A DNA stretch of 64,000 nucleotides, taken from contig NC_071387.1 of NCBI RefSeq assembly GCF_022682495.2, positions 147,070,024-147,134,023 on the forward strand, given 5' to 3'. Numbering within the stretch: the first letter of the stretch is position 1; each line of letters begins with the position of its first letter. Below, in pieces: positions 9,761 to 22,831 of this stretch. The DNA is from Desmodus rotundus. Taxonomy: Eukaryota; Chordata; Mammalia; Chiroptera; Phyllostomidae. The notes beneath the pieces were generated by a model. The model worked only from the letters and a program-made list of their open reading frames with translations. It was not told the DNA's origin and ran no database searches. The position numbers and the translations under genes were made by a program.

Positions 9761-11855
9761 GTTACTTCTGTTGCAGGCCCTTCCCACCCAATGAACATAG
9801 TAGTATGGCCTCCTGTGTTCATACATACACTTCAAATTATTTTGTGTGATTTTCATAACAGCTTTATGAAATAGGCAGTGATTACTACTCTTGTTTTCTG
9901 AATGAAATCTGTAATTCCATTGAGTAGATACTTTTAAATAAGCAAACTGTCTTACGTGGGACCTGCTGCGATCTGCCTTCCACCCTCTTCCATTGTCCTT
10001 CCATTGTTCTTGTTCAGAGGTCAGTCTAGTTCGCCACCCTGGTGGGGCTGGGGTTTAGTTTTGATTCTGAGTTTATCCCCTTGGACTTGATGGCCAAGTT
10101 TAGCTTCCCTACTGGGACCTTTGCTCTCTGTCGACTCACATTGACAACTCATTCCATTCAGATGGCTTTGTACAACTATTCTGACCTCTAGGACTCCACC
10201 TGGGTTCTGGCCTCGAATCAAAGCCCAGGTGAGGGGCAGGACAACTCCCCAGAGAGAAGGGATTAGAGAGAGAGAAGCTTGTGCAACTGGGAAGTGGGGG
10301 GAGTGGCAGAAGAATCTTTTCATTCCTCAGTTTCAGTGTCTGTTCATTCATGAGTATTGCTGGGTGTTTCTCCTGAATGAGGAAAGAGTACAGAAGTCAC
10401 TTAAGCCTCCTTAGCAATGGAAGGACTTATTTATGCTTTCTCAGAGATGTTTTAAAAGCAGGTGATCATTTAAGAAATACTTAGAAGTCTTCGGACATAG
10501 AACACATCACTGATTAAAATCTGCTTACAGTTATTTACATAAGGAGTGTATATTTTTATTTTTTAGGGAAAGTAAAGCTCATAGACTTACTTGTCATGTG
10601 ATGATAATATAAGGACATGAGTTTGTTGCTGAAAACATGAGCTTTTCCAGTTTAATCCTGTATTTTTTATTTTTGTGGGAGACACTGTTCTGATGGGCAC
10701 TGGTGCCGCCCACAGACGGGGGGGTGGGGGTGGGGGGGGAGCGCACACCTGCCAGCCCCGCAGTGCAGCAGCAGGGAGATTTTGGCTGTGGCCATTTGGA
10801 AATCCCAAAAGGACAATTCCTCCCACAGCAACTTTGGTTACTTACATTAGCTTATGCAGGGGGAAAATCGGTTAACTGGTTCTTTTCTTTGAATTTAAAT
10901 ATGATGTGTGTGAAACACATGAGAAAGAAAAGCCATCGTTTATCAGAGGCGAGTTGTGGGAAGGCCTTTTTAATTCCATTTGTGGCAGTGGATTAGGGAT
11001 GAGGCTATGTGCTAACTGACTGGTAAAGAAATCCTCCTAAAATTTTATTCTGTGTGCAGGGAGACTAGTCTGAATCAGTCAAAAATCTGAATTATGGGGT
11101 GCGTGTTTTAAGAAATAGCTTTATTTTACTTTGAATCCATGCAGTGATAGTACCAACAAATTATTTTGCATCAGAGTTTCTTCCTTCATGTATGGATGAG
11201 ACTCATATAATTATTAATGTCGGTTTAATATAAACAGGCAAGTCCTTTAAAAAAACCTGTTTTCTTTTTAAGGTGATTAAATATTGATGGTGTTAATTTG
11301 CTTGACAGAACTCATCTTTACATCTAGGTAAACTTCAGCCTGAGCTAGTTCAACGGAGCATGATTTCTAAATTACTAAAACCTTAATGATTTTTACTATA
11401 ACTTCAGATTGGAAACCAAGTGTCCAGTCCCAGACACACCTTGATTTTCTACTTAACTTTAAGGGAGAGATTCTTCCTTCCTTGGAGGTTGGAGAAAAAT
11501 TTACCACCTGATTTTTATCGACAGCTTTGCTGTGTTCCAGAAGAGACAGGCCCTGCCGGTTGCAGGCAGCTGTGTCCTGTACACTCCTGGCCCCAGACCC
11601 CAGCCTCCGTTGTGGACGTACACATTTTTTATGCCGCTTCTCAAATAAACAACTGACCACAGCTAAACCAAAAATGATGATTCTCGTGTATGTGTCGAAA
11701 GATGCTGGCTGCTTTTTGTCAAGGCATCTCTGGCCAATTAGCAATGAATGAATGTTCCTCCTATGTTGTTTTCTACCTTGATTGCAAATTAGAAATCTGA
11801 TTGTCTGAAGTGGAACAGTAGAGATAAATGCAGATGGAACTTGGCCCGGCCAAAC
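9761..11855. other. Mostly unassigned; MIR scrap and G-rich run
   Basis: A short MIR-like piece lies at about 9835-9925 (minus). Runs of G (G7-T-G5-T-G8) fill 10718-10739. No exon recognised; overlapping open frames at 10587-10996 and 11367-11751 occur on both strands without domains. Confidence 0.4.
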
Positions 11856-12014
11856 CAGTGCTTCTTAAATCCATGCTTTTCAATACACAGAGTCCTAGGC
11901 CCTATTCCCAGAGATTCTGACTCCGAGTCAGGGTTTCCCAGAATTTCCATTTCTAACAAGTGCCCAGATGATGCTAATGGGACAGGCCCATGGAACACAC
12001 TTAAAACAACACTG
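11856..12014 (+). mobile_element. MER5-type nonautonomous hAT element
   Basis: Begins cagtgcttcttaaatccatg, contains cctattcccagagattctga, caagtgcccagatgatgcta, and ends near acactg. This matches MER5-type elements, short hAT (Charlie-related) transposons without coding capacity. Confidence 0.75.
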
Positions 12015-12084
12015 TCAGAGGTCATTAATTTTGAGGAAACTCAGGTCATCACAATGAAACCATGTTACAGAAACAGCACTCACT

Positions 12085-12302
12085 AACAAGGGTGTCCAAC
12101 CTTTTAAGGCGCCTTCCAGTGCATCTGGGCCGCACTGGAAGAAGAAGAGTCATCGTGGGCCGCACATTAAATACACAAACGCTAACAAAAACTGGTGAGC
12201 AAAAAAAAAAAAGCTTGTCAGTAAATTTACAGTTTTAAGTTGGGCTGCATTCATAGCCATCCTGGTGGGTCGTGGGTTGGACACCAATCTAGCAGGGGGA
12301 GC
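12085..12302 (+). mobile_element. Nonautonomous hAT-like element
   Basis: Terminal inverted repeats ggtgtccaacc (12091-12101) and ggttggacacc (12286-12296) bracket text with ctgggccgcactggaagaag, gtgggccgcacattaaatac and an A run. The pattern matches a common nonautonomous hAT; subfamily not named. I did not find a clear 8-bp target-site duplication. Confidence 0.65.
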
Positions 12303-12627
12303 TAAGGCAATGCTAGGGTGACCAATTGTGCATTTTGACTCAACCGACACGGTGTTAGCTCTGAAAGTCTTGGGTCCCAGGACTCCACTCTGCCCCAGGC
12401 AACCCGGCAGGACCGTCGCCCTGGAGGCAGGCTAGGCTGGCTTATCATGGCAGCTTTATTGTGCTTTGAAGTGATTAGTGTTTCGCTTAAATTTTAAACG
12501 TGTAGTGAGTTTTGAGACAAGCCACTGAGCATACTGTGAAATGACACGTAACCATGTGTAACTGAGACACTGCTGGTTGGAGCCTTCAGTTTTTCAAAAC
12601 CTCTTTTCTCATGAGCTGTGGTAGATC

Positions 12628-12800
12628 AAGGGTTTCTGAACTTGTGTGCACATTGGAATCACCTGGGCGAGCTTGAAAAGACAGAAATAGATGCCTGTGT
12701 TTTCTGTCCCCGAGTCCCCTTGTGAATTCATTGTGTAGGGTGTGGCCTCTGCTCTTGTAGTGTTAAAAGGTCTCCAGATGATTCTGATCTGCAGACAACT
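12628..12800 (+). mobile_element. MER5-type nonautonomous hAT element (worn)
   Basis: gggtttctgaacttgtgtgc, cattggaatcacctgggcga, gtgtggcctctgctc and tctccagatgattctgatct match MER5. Confidence 0.65.
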
Positions 12801-15705
12801 CCAGAAATCCCTGTAGTAAGTAGTCTCCGAAGATGGCAGCTACACATGCCTCCCTCTGTCCGCTCACAGTGCCGTTCATCACGTGAAGAGGTAGGGTCTG
12901 TTTCCTGCTCCTTGAGTCATGCTGTTTTTGTGACTTACTTTGAACAGTAAAATTCACAGAAAGTAAATTCAGGGGCTTTGAGCCCAGGCCATGAGAAGAC
13001 TGGTGGCTTTCACTTCCTCTCTCTTGGAATACAGCCTCCACGTGAGGGGCCAGACTACCCTGAGTCTCCAGGGCTGTGAGGAAGTTTCAGCTTGCCTCAG
13101 GGAGAGCAAACCACTGCCGGAAAGAGCAGTGAGAGAGGAATTTTTGAGTGAGGCTTTGGAGGCCCATTTAGTCCAGCCCGACTGTGTTGCGACCATTCAA
13201 GGCCCGGCAGTTTCACATGGGATTTGGGCAGACTGAAGAAAATTAGCAGAGTGGTCGGGGTGTCTGACAGGCCTTTATCTAGGGTGGGCGATCCACACAC
13301 TCCACATGCTGCGTGTCGTGCTGGCAGGGAGTCCTAGCTCCCTTATATACTGCATGCACACGAAGCCAGCAGGGTGCCAAGATATTGTATAACAGCGTGA
13401 TTCTGTGCATGCGGGCCCACTCAGTGTTATGGGAATACTGCTATCGGGCCCAGTCTCAAGGCTGTGAGAATGTTGCTTATCTTGCAGCCTTGCCCAGTTG
13501 CCCAGACATCTGGGTGAGGGAGCCTGACTGACTCCGTTTACCCTAGGGCAACTAAGAGCTGAATTTGGCCAAGCTGGTTACCCGACCTGGTGCCACCAGG
13601 ATTGGAACCTTCTAGGGAAGCTCTCCATATCTTTGCATTAAGTCATTTCATTTTGGGTGGTGAGTTATGGAGCACTGTATAGCTGAAGTACAAGTGTGTA
13701 TTCCTTGCACTGATTGGTAATAACAATATAAAGGGGCATTTTGAAAGGCCCTGTATAAATGAGCAATGCTTTATTGTTATCTCCAGATCAAAGTATAAAG
13801 CAAAATCAAACCCATATCACTTAATATTTGAAGGGAAATTATTTTATTAATAAAATTATTAGTGATAGTGAGCTTAGAGATTTCACTGTTGTCAACAAAG
13901 TAGCTTCAACAAGCCTTCTCTTGCGTCTTCTAGAAAGCAGAGCCCAAGGCAATGCTTAGAGTGCCATCAGTTTACTTGGGATGTGCTACCCCAGAGTGCG
14001 AAGGTTAACAAGGCCAGAGTAAACGCTGTGTGATACAGTGTAATGCCATGTATTACCACACTAGCTACTGTTTAGCAAGGAACTGGGGTGCGACCTACTA
14101 TGTCCCTCCGTGCGGATGCTTACTTGGCATCCGGGACTTTTCCAGAAATGTTGCAGGGAGGGACTACACAATGTGGTAGTTTATGGCAGAGAAAAAGAAA
14201 GAGGAGCTTAGCTTCCCAACTCCCTCTTACGTCATTTCTTGTTGGTGAAGGTTTATCCCCTGGGAAGCTAACTCTACATACTCTTGGCTGTTCAGTGGCT
14301 GCTTGGGAGTTGGGCACCACGCCACAAAGTGTGTTATTTTTCCCAAGTCTGAAAGTGAGGGGTATGTGCTCATGGAACAGGTGCTCACCGAGAGAGGCAG
14401 GAGGAAGAGGGACTCTGAGAATGTGCAGAATGCTATTGTGTGGTTTTTGTTTGGTTTTTAATAAATTAAAACAAATTTTTTAATTTTATTTTTTACTGAA
14501 ATAAACATTATGAGGTAACTTGGATGCTAGTTTTGCAAGCTACATCCTGAGGCTGAATTTATCCATTGCTACACAAGTAGCTTCCCCTTCTGATGTTAGA
14601 CATATGCTCAGTATCAATTCTAATGTGAATGCTTTCTTCTTCAGCTCCAAGGATTTGGTGCTTATTTCACTGTTTTGCAGAGTCAAGTCTTTTCCAGTGT
14701 AGTGTGGAGTGTGCATGCTTTATAGCCTTCAGAGAGAAGCAGGACAGCAGTGAGCTGTCACTTCTGAACATCCATTCTTTTTGATGAGCTGTTAACTCTT
14801 ACTAGTCAGCTCTCTTTTTGCAACAGGGAAGGAGATTTTGAGTGTAGACATTATGCCATGTTTAATTATTCCATGAGGCTGGGTTGTTCCTAAATGTCTT
14901 TATATGACTGGTACCATGATATACTGCAACACAGTCCCACCCTGTCTGTGGGAGCCATTATGTAAGAGAATCAGAAGTCTATTTAACACATGGAAGGGCT
15001 CATTGTTTGTGCATACTTTTTCTGGAAAAAAATGTTTTCATTGTTTTCTCAGCAATCTGCCGATAAGATTTTTTTTCCTTTTAATGATTTTATGTATATA
15101 AGCAGTGAGGATTGTCATATAATGTTGAAAGGGCAGGAAAAAAAGAATTGTACCTGCAGTTAAAGTCTGTGAAGTTAATGTGACCATTGCTTTTCTTGTG
15201 AGCAGAAACCTCCCCTTCTGTTTCCCATAACAGAGGTGACTGACTGACTGTGATGATATTCATAACTGGGATGATTGACTGGGATGATATCCTTCTCTAC
15301 TTGGGGCACTGAGGGCAGGGGCAGGGGCAGGTCTTCCTCTCATTTTTAGAGAAATATTCCTAAGTAGTAAGCATGGAAAGACTCTTGTGGCATAGAGCAA
15401 GATTTAAAGATTTATAAAACATCTCATGTTTTCGTTTTTATACCATGCTGAAACATGTGAGTGGTCTTCGGGAAAGAAAAGCTAGTGTCACTGTTTTCTA
15501 GTGACAATTATTAGGTTCACCTTATTCTCAAGTGAAGATGTGACATGCAGGTAATTTCCAGGTAGTCTCCACTTCCTGGGAGGATGGAGTTTCTAAATGT
15601 TGCCTTGAGCAATGATAGATCTTTGGACCTAACTGTTGCTCTTGGATGGAAGGTATGCTCTGTATGTGCAGATAGAGAGGTGTTGTATACTTAATACTCT
15701 TTCTT
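12801..15705. other. Unassigned, about 2.9 kb
   Basis: No repeat family or exon recognised. Open frames here (up to 131 codons at 14088-14483) lack domains and overlap frames on the other strand. Confidence 0.4.
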
Positions 15706-15709
15706 TATT

Positions 15710-16160
15710 AGATGAAAGAAATCTAATTCAAACTGGCTCAAATAAAAAAGGAAATTGGTTGGCTCATGTAAGACAAAGGCTGTAGGTATGACCTGTATTC
15801 AAGCAATGATATTGTAAAGATCTTTCTTCCTTTTTCCTTCTCGCTTTTTAATTTTGTCTCTAACTCTTGATTCTTTTCTTGTCTGTGATGGCTTTGTTCT
15901 TGGGCCCACTTTTTTTTCTTGTGGCTCCATGATGCCCACCAAAAGATCTAAGCTTTATCTCTGAAGCATAGTTTTGTTCTCACAAAAATTCTAAGATTGA
16001 GTTTAAATGGACAGATGTGTTCAGATTTGGAAGGAATCTGAGAGCAGAAGAGGGGTGATTTCCAGGGGAAAGTCAAGATGCTGTAACAGAAAGATTGAAA
16101 AGGATGCCAGGCAGGCAAAAATAACAAACATCCACTGCTGTGGAAATGGGGCTCACTACT
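15710..16160. repeat. Probable old interspersed repeat
   Basis: aattcaaactggctcaaata and attggttggctcatgtaaga, then a CT-rich part with gtgatggctttgttct and gtggctccatgatgcc, follow a familiar old mammalian repeat pattern (aattcaagctggctta...ttattggctcatgtaa). Family not named. Confidence 0.4.
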
Positions 16161-16569
16161 CCTCATTGAGGAGAGTCAGCTTGGAGAACTCACGTGTCCA
16201 GTTTTGTCAATTATCTGAAAATGGACCCAAGTTTCAGGAGTAGACTCACATTAACTGGGCCCAGAAAGACTGATGTATAAACTGAGTGCCAATTTATTAG
16301 TTCACAGTGAGACAGACATTCTAACAACTTCAAATGCCACTGTGGACAGCGCATCCCATTTTCTCCCGTTAGGCAATCCACAAAGAAAGCCAACCAGAAA
16401 TATTTGTTAAATGCGAATGGATCAGAACCAGAGGAGTGTGATGGTCCACTCACTGGGGGATCTGCCCTGGGACCCAGAGGACTCACATTCCCAGGAACAG
16501 AGCCGCATTGTTTGGGGTGGTATATGAGAGTTCCTGTGAAATTTTGATGCTTTGGAATTTTCTTTTGGC

Positions 16570-16745
16570 TAGTATTTATCAACAGGTGGCCCCCACCAGT
16601 TGCATTAAAATCACCAAGAAGCTTGATAAATTGTAAATTTCTGATCTCACCCAGACCTGCTGTATTGGATTGATGGAATGAATCTATGTTTTCTACAAAC
16701 TCTCCTGATTTTGTCCCTGTATTGTGAGAGTTACTCCACTGAGCT
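16570..16745 (+). mobile_element. MER5-type nonautonomous hAT element (worn)
   Basis: cattaaaatcaccaagaagc, tttctgatctcacccagacc and gtgagagttactccactgag fit a degenerate MER5. Confidence 0.5.
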
Positions 16746-16749
16746 CATT

Positions 16750-19250
16750 AAACTTTTCTGTCCACACAATATTCTAACAGGATATAAATCATTAGATTTC
16801 TGCTTAATAAATTATTAAACATTTCGGTTTTGACTGCCTATCATAGCTCTCAATTTAAGGTATTTTTAGGTTCATTTTAATTAAAAATTTTGATTAGAAA
16901 GTAATTATGTAGAGAGTTAGGAAAGACTGGAAAAGTAAAATAAGGGATTTAGTGAAACCATCTGTAATTTCATTACCATTTGTTATCTTTCTCTTTCACG
17001 TGTGGGGATCCATGCCCTACACCTCTTGCACAGGGGTCTGGGTATGTTACACATAGCATCTGATTCCACCTTTATTTACTCCAATTTAATTTGAGAGCAT
17101 CTCTCACTGTATTACTAGTTATCACTTACATGAACCTAACATATTTTCTGGGAGAGAGATTTTAAATACGTTCTTAACAAGGGAATGTGATCACAAAGTC
17201 ACAGCAGTCATGGTTGGTAGTTAATTCCCACAAGATTGGTAAGTACATTTAATCTCATGTTGGTGAAGTTGTTTACAAGTTTAAGTGAAAAAAAATTAAA
17301 TTTACATGAAATATTCTAATGAATCTATTTTCCATAACAATTGTACTCAGTCTCAAAGTCTGTCATCCTTGGACAATAATTATTACATTAATTTCTGAAT
17401 AGTACATGAAAGATTTTTCACCTTTTAGAAGACGGTCTTGGGCAGAAACTCAACCTTGAGCTTATGAGATATAGAAAAATCATGGGTTTCACAGAAAAGT
17501 TATGGCCACATAGAAATGTTGTGGCTACATAATGGTCTGCAGTCACGCCAGACCTTACAGATTCACTGTTCCAGGTCAGCTGAGCCTGTCGCCCTGGGCC
17601 TCAGGTTCCCAGCCAGAGCTGCCTCACTATCCCTTCACTCGGTTTCTATAGGTGAGAGCCTGCCTGCTGTCGCTTCTGCTGGCGTATATTTCAGGGTCCC
17701 CCCACACAGCACCCACCAACAAGGAGGGATTTCAGAGGCTCTGCCTTCCCCCTTGGTGCTAGAGGGGCCAGGTAACGATCCAGAGTTTGGAGGATTTACT
17801 GCTTAATGAATGGACTTTTACCAAAGAAAGATCAGAGAGGAAGTGCCCATGGACAAACTCCTTATCTTTCTTCTCACACCTGTGGACTGTTTGAAGATGC
17901 AGGAGTTTGTACATTCCACCTGGAGACGGCATGGAGGACTACACAGCCCACTTTGTGGTGAAGCTGTCGTAGCTCAGGTACATATTGTTTTGTTCATGGC
18001 AAAATTATGCTCAGAGACTGAGATTGTGTTTGCCCATAATTTATTCAATCCAGGCTCACTGTGGGAATTACAGTTCATAATAATACTTCACAAGCCAGGA
18101 TAATGTCTTTTAATAAGCCAATAAAGGAATAATATAGTAAGAACCAATATTAGGATAATTACACTGTGGTTCCAGGCAAAGGGGAGATGAAAGGAAGAAA
18201 GCCCACACTTAGTTGAGGTGTACCTTTCTACCAGGAGAAAGGTTGGTTCTCAGGAGAGTCTGTCCTTCCAACTATCAGCTGCTGGCTCAGGTCCCTCCCT
18301 GTTGGGGCAACTAGCCAGTGGAAGACGGCGGCAGTGTTGGCAGGCAAGGTGGGATGCTCTGAAGGTTATCACTCCAGGCACCATTACAGAGCTTGGCCAC
18401 TGCCTGTGAGGGGTAGATGCGTCAAAGCAAGAACAGATGTCCCTTTTCTTTCTGAGACTGCCGCATGGTTTAATACCACTGCCCACCAAGAGCAGCTTGG
18501 CCACGGCAGGCACAGACGTCTCAAGATGTTGGGAGAGCTATTTACGTCAGCAAGGAGTAGCCTTGCCCAGACCCAACTCTCTCAAGTTGCTGTTCAGACC
18601 CCTTGGTTTTGGCAGTTTAAAAGCCCATCACATGATGGACAGCACTGCAGGTACTGAGGGGTCAATGACATAATGTCTTCATTTCACGTGTGAGAGTTGG
18701 ACACAAAAGTCCTGAAGTTCCAACTTCCAAAGAATTCCACCAAAACAAGTTCAAACCCCAGCCAACTTTATCCAAAACAAGCTTTCAAAGCATGGATTTG
18801 AAATCATAACAATTCAGCACACAGCAATCCACCCAGCAGTTCCAAATCACTTATATTTCATTCATATATCCTAAGGACCTAATTCCTTTCCAAATCTAAG
18901 TTCACTTTTCAATACACCCTGTGATTCTAAATCACTCACAATTCAATCACAATCATATTTTGTGGGTCAGTTTCCTCGGACACACTCAAATCGGTAGACA
19001 AAATACATCTCCCCTACTTTGCACTCTGTAACAGGGGGCTTCATTTTAACATGTTCCACTGGTAAGTGGGCATTGTTTTCCTTTGAAGTTTCTTGAGATA
19101 GGAGTTGAAGGATCATATCTACAACTTTCAGAATTTTGCCAGAAATTTTTTGGGGCTTCTTATTACGGCCCCAATTTATTCTTTTAAAATGGGCAGAAAA
19201 TTTATCTTTCCATTTTTAAAAATTTCTCATTGATTTTTGTTTTCTGTGAG
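16750..19250. other. Unassigned, about 2.5 kb, with a G-poor tract
   Basis: No family recognised. From about 18715 to 18960 the plus strand is very poor in G and rich in A and C (for example ccaccaaaacaagttcaaac). The segment could contain a lineage-specific LTR or other repeat that I do not know. Confidence 0.35.
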
Positions 19251-19254
19251 GATC

Positions 19255-20215
19255 CAAGAAACACATTTTTACTGAGCTCTAATTGACATATAAGATTATA
19301 TTAGTTTTAGGTGTACAATATAATGAGCCAATATTTGTACATATTATAAAATGATCGCTGCAGTAAGTCTAGTTAACACCTGTTACCACAGAGTTACACA
19401 TTTTTTCTTTTAATGAGAACTTTTAAGATGGCTCTCTTAGCAGCTTTGAGATATATAACACAACGTTATTAGCTGTGGTCACCATGCTATCTATTGCAAC
19501 TCATGACATTCATTTTACAGCCTGAAGTTTGTGTCTTTGATGTGCTTCATCCATTTTTCCCGTCCCTCACCCTGTGCCTCTGGCAACCACTAATCTTCTC
19601 TCTGTATTGATGAGTTTGAGGTTTTTGTTTGTGTGTGTGTTTTTTCTTAGATTCCAAATATGAGTGACATTATGTGATATTTGTCTTTCTCTGTCTGGCT
19701 TCTTTCATTTAGCATAATACCTTCAAGGTCCATCCATGTTGTCACAAATGGCAATATTTTCTTTTTTTGTGGCTGAGTAATAATCATATATACCAGGTTT
19801 TCTTTTTTCATTTACCCACCCATGGACATTTAGGTTGTCTTGGCTATTACAGTAAACAATGATGCACTACATATATGTTTTTGACTGGTGTTTGAATTTC
19901 CTTCAGGTAAAAACCCAGAAATGGAATTGCTGGATCATACTGGAGTTCTATGTTTAATTTGTTGAGGAAATTCCATACTGTTTTCTACAGTGGCTGCACC
20001 AACTTAGATTTGCACCAACAGTGTACAAGTGTTCCCTTTTCTCCACAGCCCTGCCAACACTTGTTAATTTTTGTCTTTTTTTTTTAATATAATTGCTATC
20101 CTAACAGGTGTGAGGTGATATCTCATTGTGGTTTTGATTTGCATTTCCCTGAGGATTAGCCATGTTGAGTATCTTTCCATGTACTTGTTGCCATCTGTAT
20201 GTCTTCTTTGGAAAA
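19255..20215 (-). mobile_element. Old L1 (L1M-type), 3' part
   Basis: Reverse-strand L1 3' sequence: gagctctaattgacatataa, ttttaggtgtacaatataat, attccaaatatgagtgacat, tggcttctttcatttagcat, ccatggacatttaggttgtc, aatggaattgctggatcata and gatttgcatttccctgagga. It covers the 3' UTR and the end of ORF2, with many stops. It is truncated near 20215. Confidence 0.85.
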
Positions 20216-21110
20216 ATATAGGAATTTAAAACTGATTAACAAAACTGGGTAAAATTTATTTGCTCTAAAATTAATTGGCTTCTGAATTGATGGAATCTGT
20301 CTTTAGAGTAGGCACGCTGTACCAAAATCTTTCTCTCACCCTATTATCTACAATTTCATCAATAGAGTTAATCTCTCGTGAATTTTAAAAGCTATGGTGT
20401 GTGTGATGGTGAGAAGGAGAGAGGAAGGTCTTTAAGAGGGTATTTAAAACTTCTGAAAGGGGACAAATACCATGAGTTGTTATTCATAAACAGCAACAAA
20501 AATATCCTCACAATTCATGTAGTTAAAATAAAGAGGAACCACCAAGAAGAGCATTTGAATGGATAAACAGATCAGAGGCCAAAAGTGAACTTTGCTCATT
20601 TCAGACTTGTTGAGGAGCAGCATTTGTGGGTTTTTAATGAAAAAAACATTAGGGGCAATGGCACCGGCCCCTGATTGCAGCCCCTCTTCACACTGCTGCA
20701 GCTCTGCCCTGTGAAGAAGCTCCCTTTGAAGTATTATCTAAGTGAAAGGATGTTCTGTGTAAGAGGAAATTGACTCAGTTTTTTTTTCAACTGCCCGAGG
20801 AAATTAATGTCCTCTGAAGGAGTCTGAGGACACTGTCAGAATTATAAATAACTTGGTGACAATTTAACAATGGAAAACAGAAAGTCACTTTTAAACCTTC
20901 TTCAGAGAAGACAGACTCCATGAAAATTAAAAGTGATCCATTGGAGGTTGTTTAAAATGCAAAATACACTTTAATTTTAAAAGTGGAGAGACGTCGTTGA
21001 ACTATAGTCCTTGCAAAAGTTGCTGGTTTACATCCCGCTGAACCATAAGATATAAGGAGACAGGTTCATTTCTTCCGTCTCCCTCTTTCCCTCCCTCCTT
21101 CCTGTCTCTT
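20216..21110. other. Unassigned
   Basis: No gene or repeat family recognised. Confidence 0.4.
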
Positions 21111-21114
21111 TTAA

Positions 21115-21190
21115 ATCTAAACCCTTAGCACAGTGCCTAGTGCAGTTAATTGGTAAGAAATATAAATGGAGTGTCTGTTGAATGAAACCG
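21115..21190 (+). repeat. L2 3'-end scrap
   Basis: cttagcacagtgcctagtgc, gtaagaaatataaatggagt and gtctgttgaatgaa fit the end of L2. Confidence 0.5.
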
Positions 21191-21302
21191 GTACAATGCT
21201 CAGTTTAATTGCCAAGCACAGACTGAAAGAAGTGCTACACATTTCATAGCCATGCGCTTCAGAGATTTAAAAATTCTAATCAACTGTGATTACTTATGAA
21301 TT

Positions 21303-21835
21303 AATTTTTTTCTTTTTTATAGTTTTTATTTTTTAACTCTTTTTTTTGTTGTTCAAGTACAGTTGTCTCCATTTTGCCACCATCACTTTCCCCCACCCCA
21401 TCTACCCCTACCTCGCACCCTCAATCCTACCCTCCAGTTCAAAAGAACCTATGCACCCCAATGTTAATAGCAGCACAATTTACAATAGGCAAGTGCTGGA
21501 AGCAACCTAAGTGCCCATCAGTAAATGAGTGGATAAAAAAACTGTGTTACATTTACATGATGGAATTCTATGCAGCAGAGAGAAAGAAGGAGCTTCTACC
21601 CTTTGCAACAGCATGGATGGAACTGGAGAGCATCATGCTAAGTGAAATAAGCCAGGCAGTGAAAGACAAACACCATATGATCTCACGTATAAGTGGACCC
21701 TAATCAACAAAGACAAACAAGCAAGCAAAATATAACCAGAGACATGGAAATAAAGAACAAACTGACAGTAACCAGAGGGGAACAGGAAGGAAGGTAACGG
21801 GGGAAATAAGGGGAAAAGTCATCAAGGAACATGCA
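21303..21835 (-). mobile_element. L1 insertion with inverted 5' segment (twin priming)
   Basis: A 12-bp exact target-site duplication, tacttatgaatt, lies at 21291-21302 and 21836-21847. Inside, 21303-21440 is the L1 3' end in reverse (T-rich tail, then gttgttcaagtacagttgtc), and about 21441-21835 is L1 in forward orientation: the end of ORF2 plus 3' UTR. This is the known outcome of twin priming during reverse transcription. Total length is 533 bases, so it is severely 5' truncated and dead. Confidence 0.92.
21450..21703 (+). pseudogene. L1 ORF2p C-terminal fragment (in the inverted segment)
   Basis: The forward frame from about 21450 to the stop at 21703 reads AAQFTIGKCWKQPKCPSVNE, then WIKKLCYIYMMEFYAAERKK, WMELESIMLSEISQ and DKHHMISRISGP. 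This matches the end of L1 ORF2p, the RNA-binding C-terminal segment after the reverse transcriptase. Endonuclease, reverse transcriptase and Cys-rich regions are absent. The frame is open by preservation, not function. Confidence 0.9.
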
Positions 21836-21849
21836 TACTTATGAATTTC

Positions 21850-22160
21850 TTAAAGGTGCCATTGAGTGATTTGCCTGAAGGCATGAGTTCAGAGGGTTGG
21901 ATTTTGAAAGAGCAAGAATATGAGATACAGAAGCAAATGATCTGTGAGGAATTCCCTATATTTGTACTTCCATGTAAAACTTTGGACAGAGTCCCAAAGG
22001 CTAAGTGAAGCTGACAATTTACAAAAAAACTTTCCAATTCCTCTTTGATCAGCAGGCTCACCAGTTTCATTTGTCACTGAGATTTTACACGTGACTTTAG
22101 CCAGTGCGGCATTGGCAAACATGACTCAAAAAGAGTCTTGAAAAATGCTTGAGCACGGGG
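21850..22160. other. Unassigned
   Basis: No family recognised. Confidence 0.4.
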
Positions 22161-22164
22161 CTTG

Positions 22165-22425
22165 TGTTCTGGTGCTCTGGGGGCCTGTGGCGCTGGTTCT
22201 ACGTGAAGAAGCCTAGACTAGCGCACTGCGTGCTGAAGGGGCACATAGCCCAACAGACAGACAAAAGCAGAGCCACTGAGCTCACCACTAAACATGACTG
22301 AGCCCACGTGATGCAAGCAGAAGAAAACACCCACTGTTTCCAGCCCAAATTGTGAGCAAGATAGTTACTTCAAGCCACTAAGTTTGGAATGGTTTGCTGT
22401 TTAGCTCTAGGTAGTTAGTACCCCA
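22165..22425 (+). mobile_element. MaLR (MLT1-like) LTR, 3' part
   Basis: gatgcaagcagaagaaaaca, ccagcccaaattgtgagcaa, acttcaagccactaagtttg and gaatggtttgctgtttagct match the 3' end of MLT1-type LTRs (gtgagaaata...taagccactaagttt). No coding region. Confidence 0.65.
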
Positions 22426-22831
22426 GCAATACCCCAGTACTGCTGTACACTAATTCCACCTTTTCTTAAATTCTGCCTCAGTAGTTCTTAGGGTCCTCCG
22501 TGGATATCAGTGATGTTCTTTCTCTGAGATACAATATTCTTGGCCATCATGACTCACCTGCACTCTTCCTCTTTGGCTCAGGGCCCCTGGGCTGCTGGTG
22601 GCAGTGGCAGTTGTCAACGCCCAAAGTGGCAGCTCTGCTGCCAGTTGCAGTGGACATGACGTTCTTCTGGGCATCCTCTAGAGATGCCCACGCTGTAATG
22701 TGCAATCCAACTCATGTTGGGACCTCTGCTAGGTCATTGTTAGGACAAAGTGAGAGGGATAATTAGGACGAAACCAGAACAGATGTGATTTGATGGCTGG
22801 AGAGACCTTAGAGACCATCTATTCCAACATC

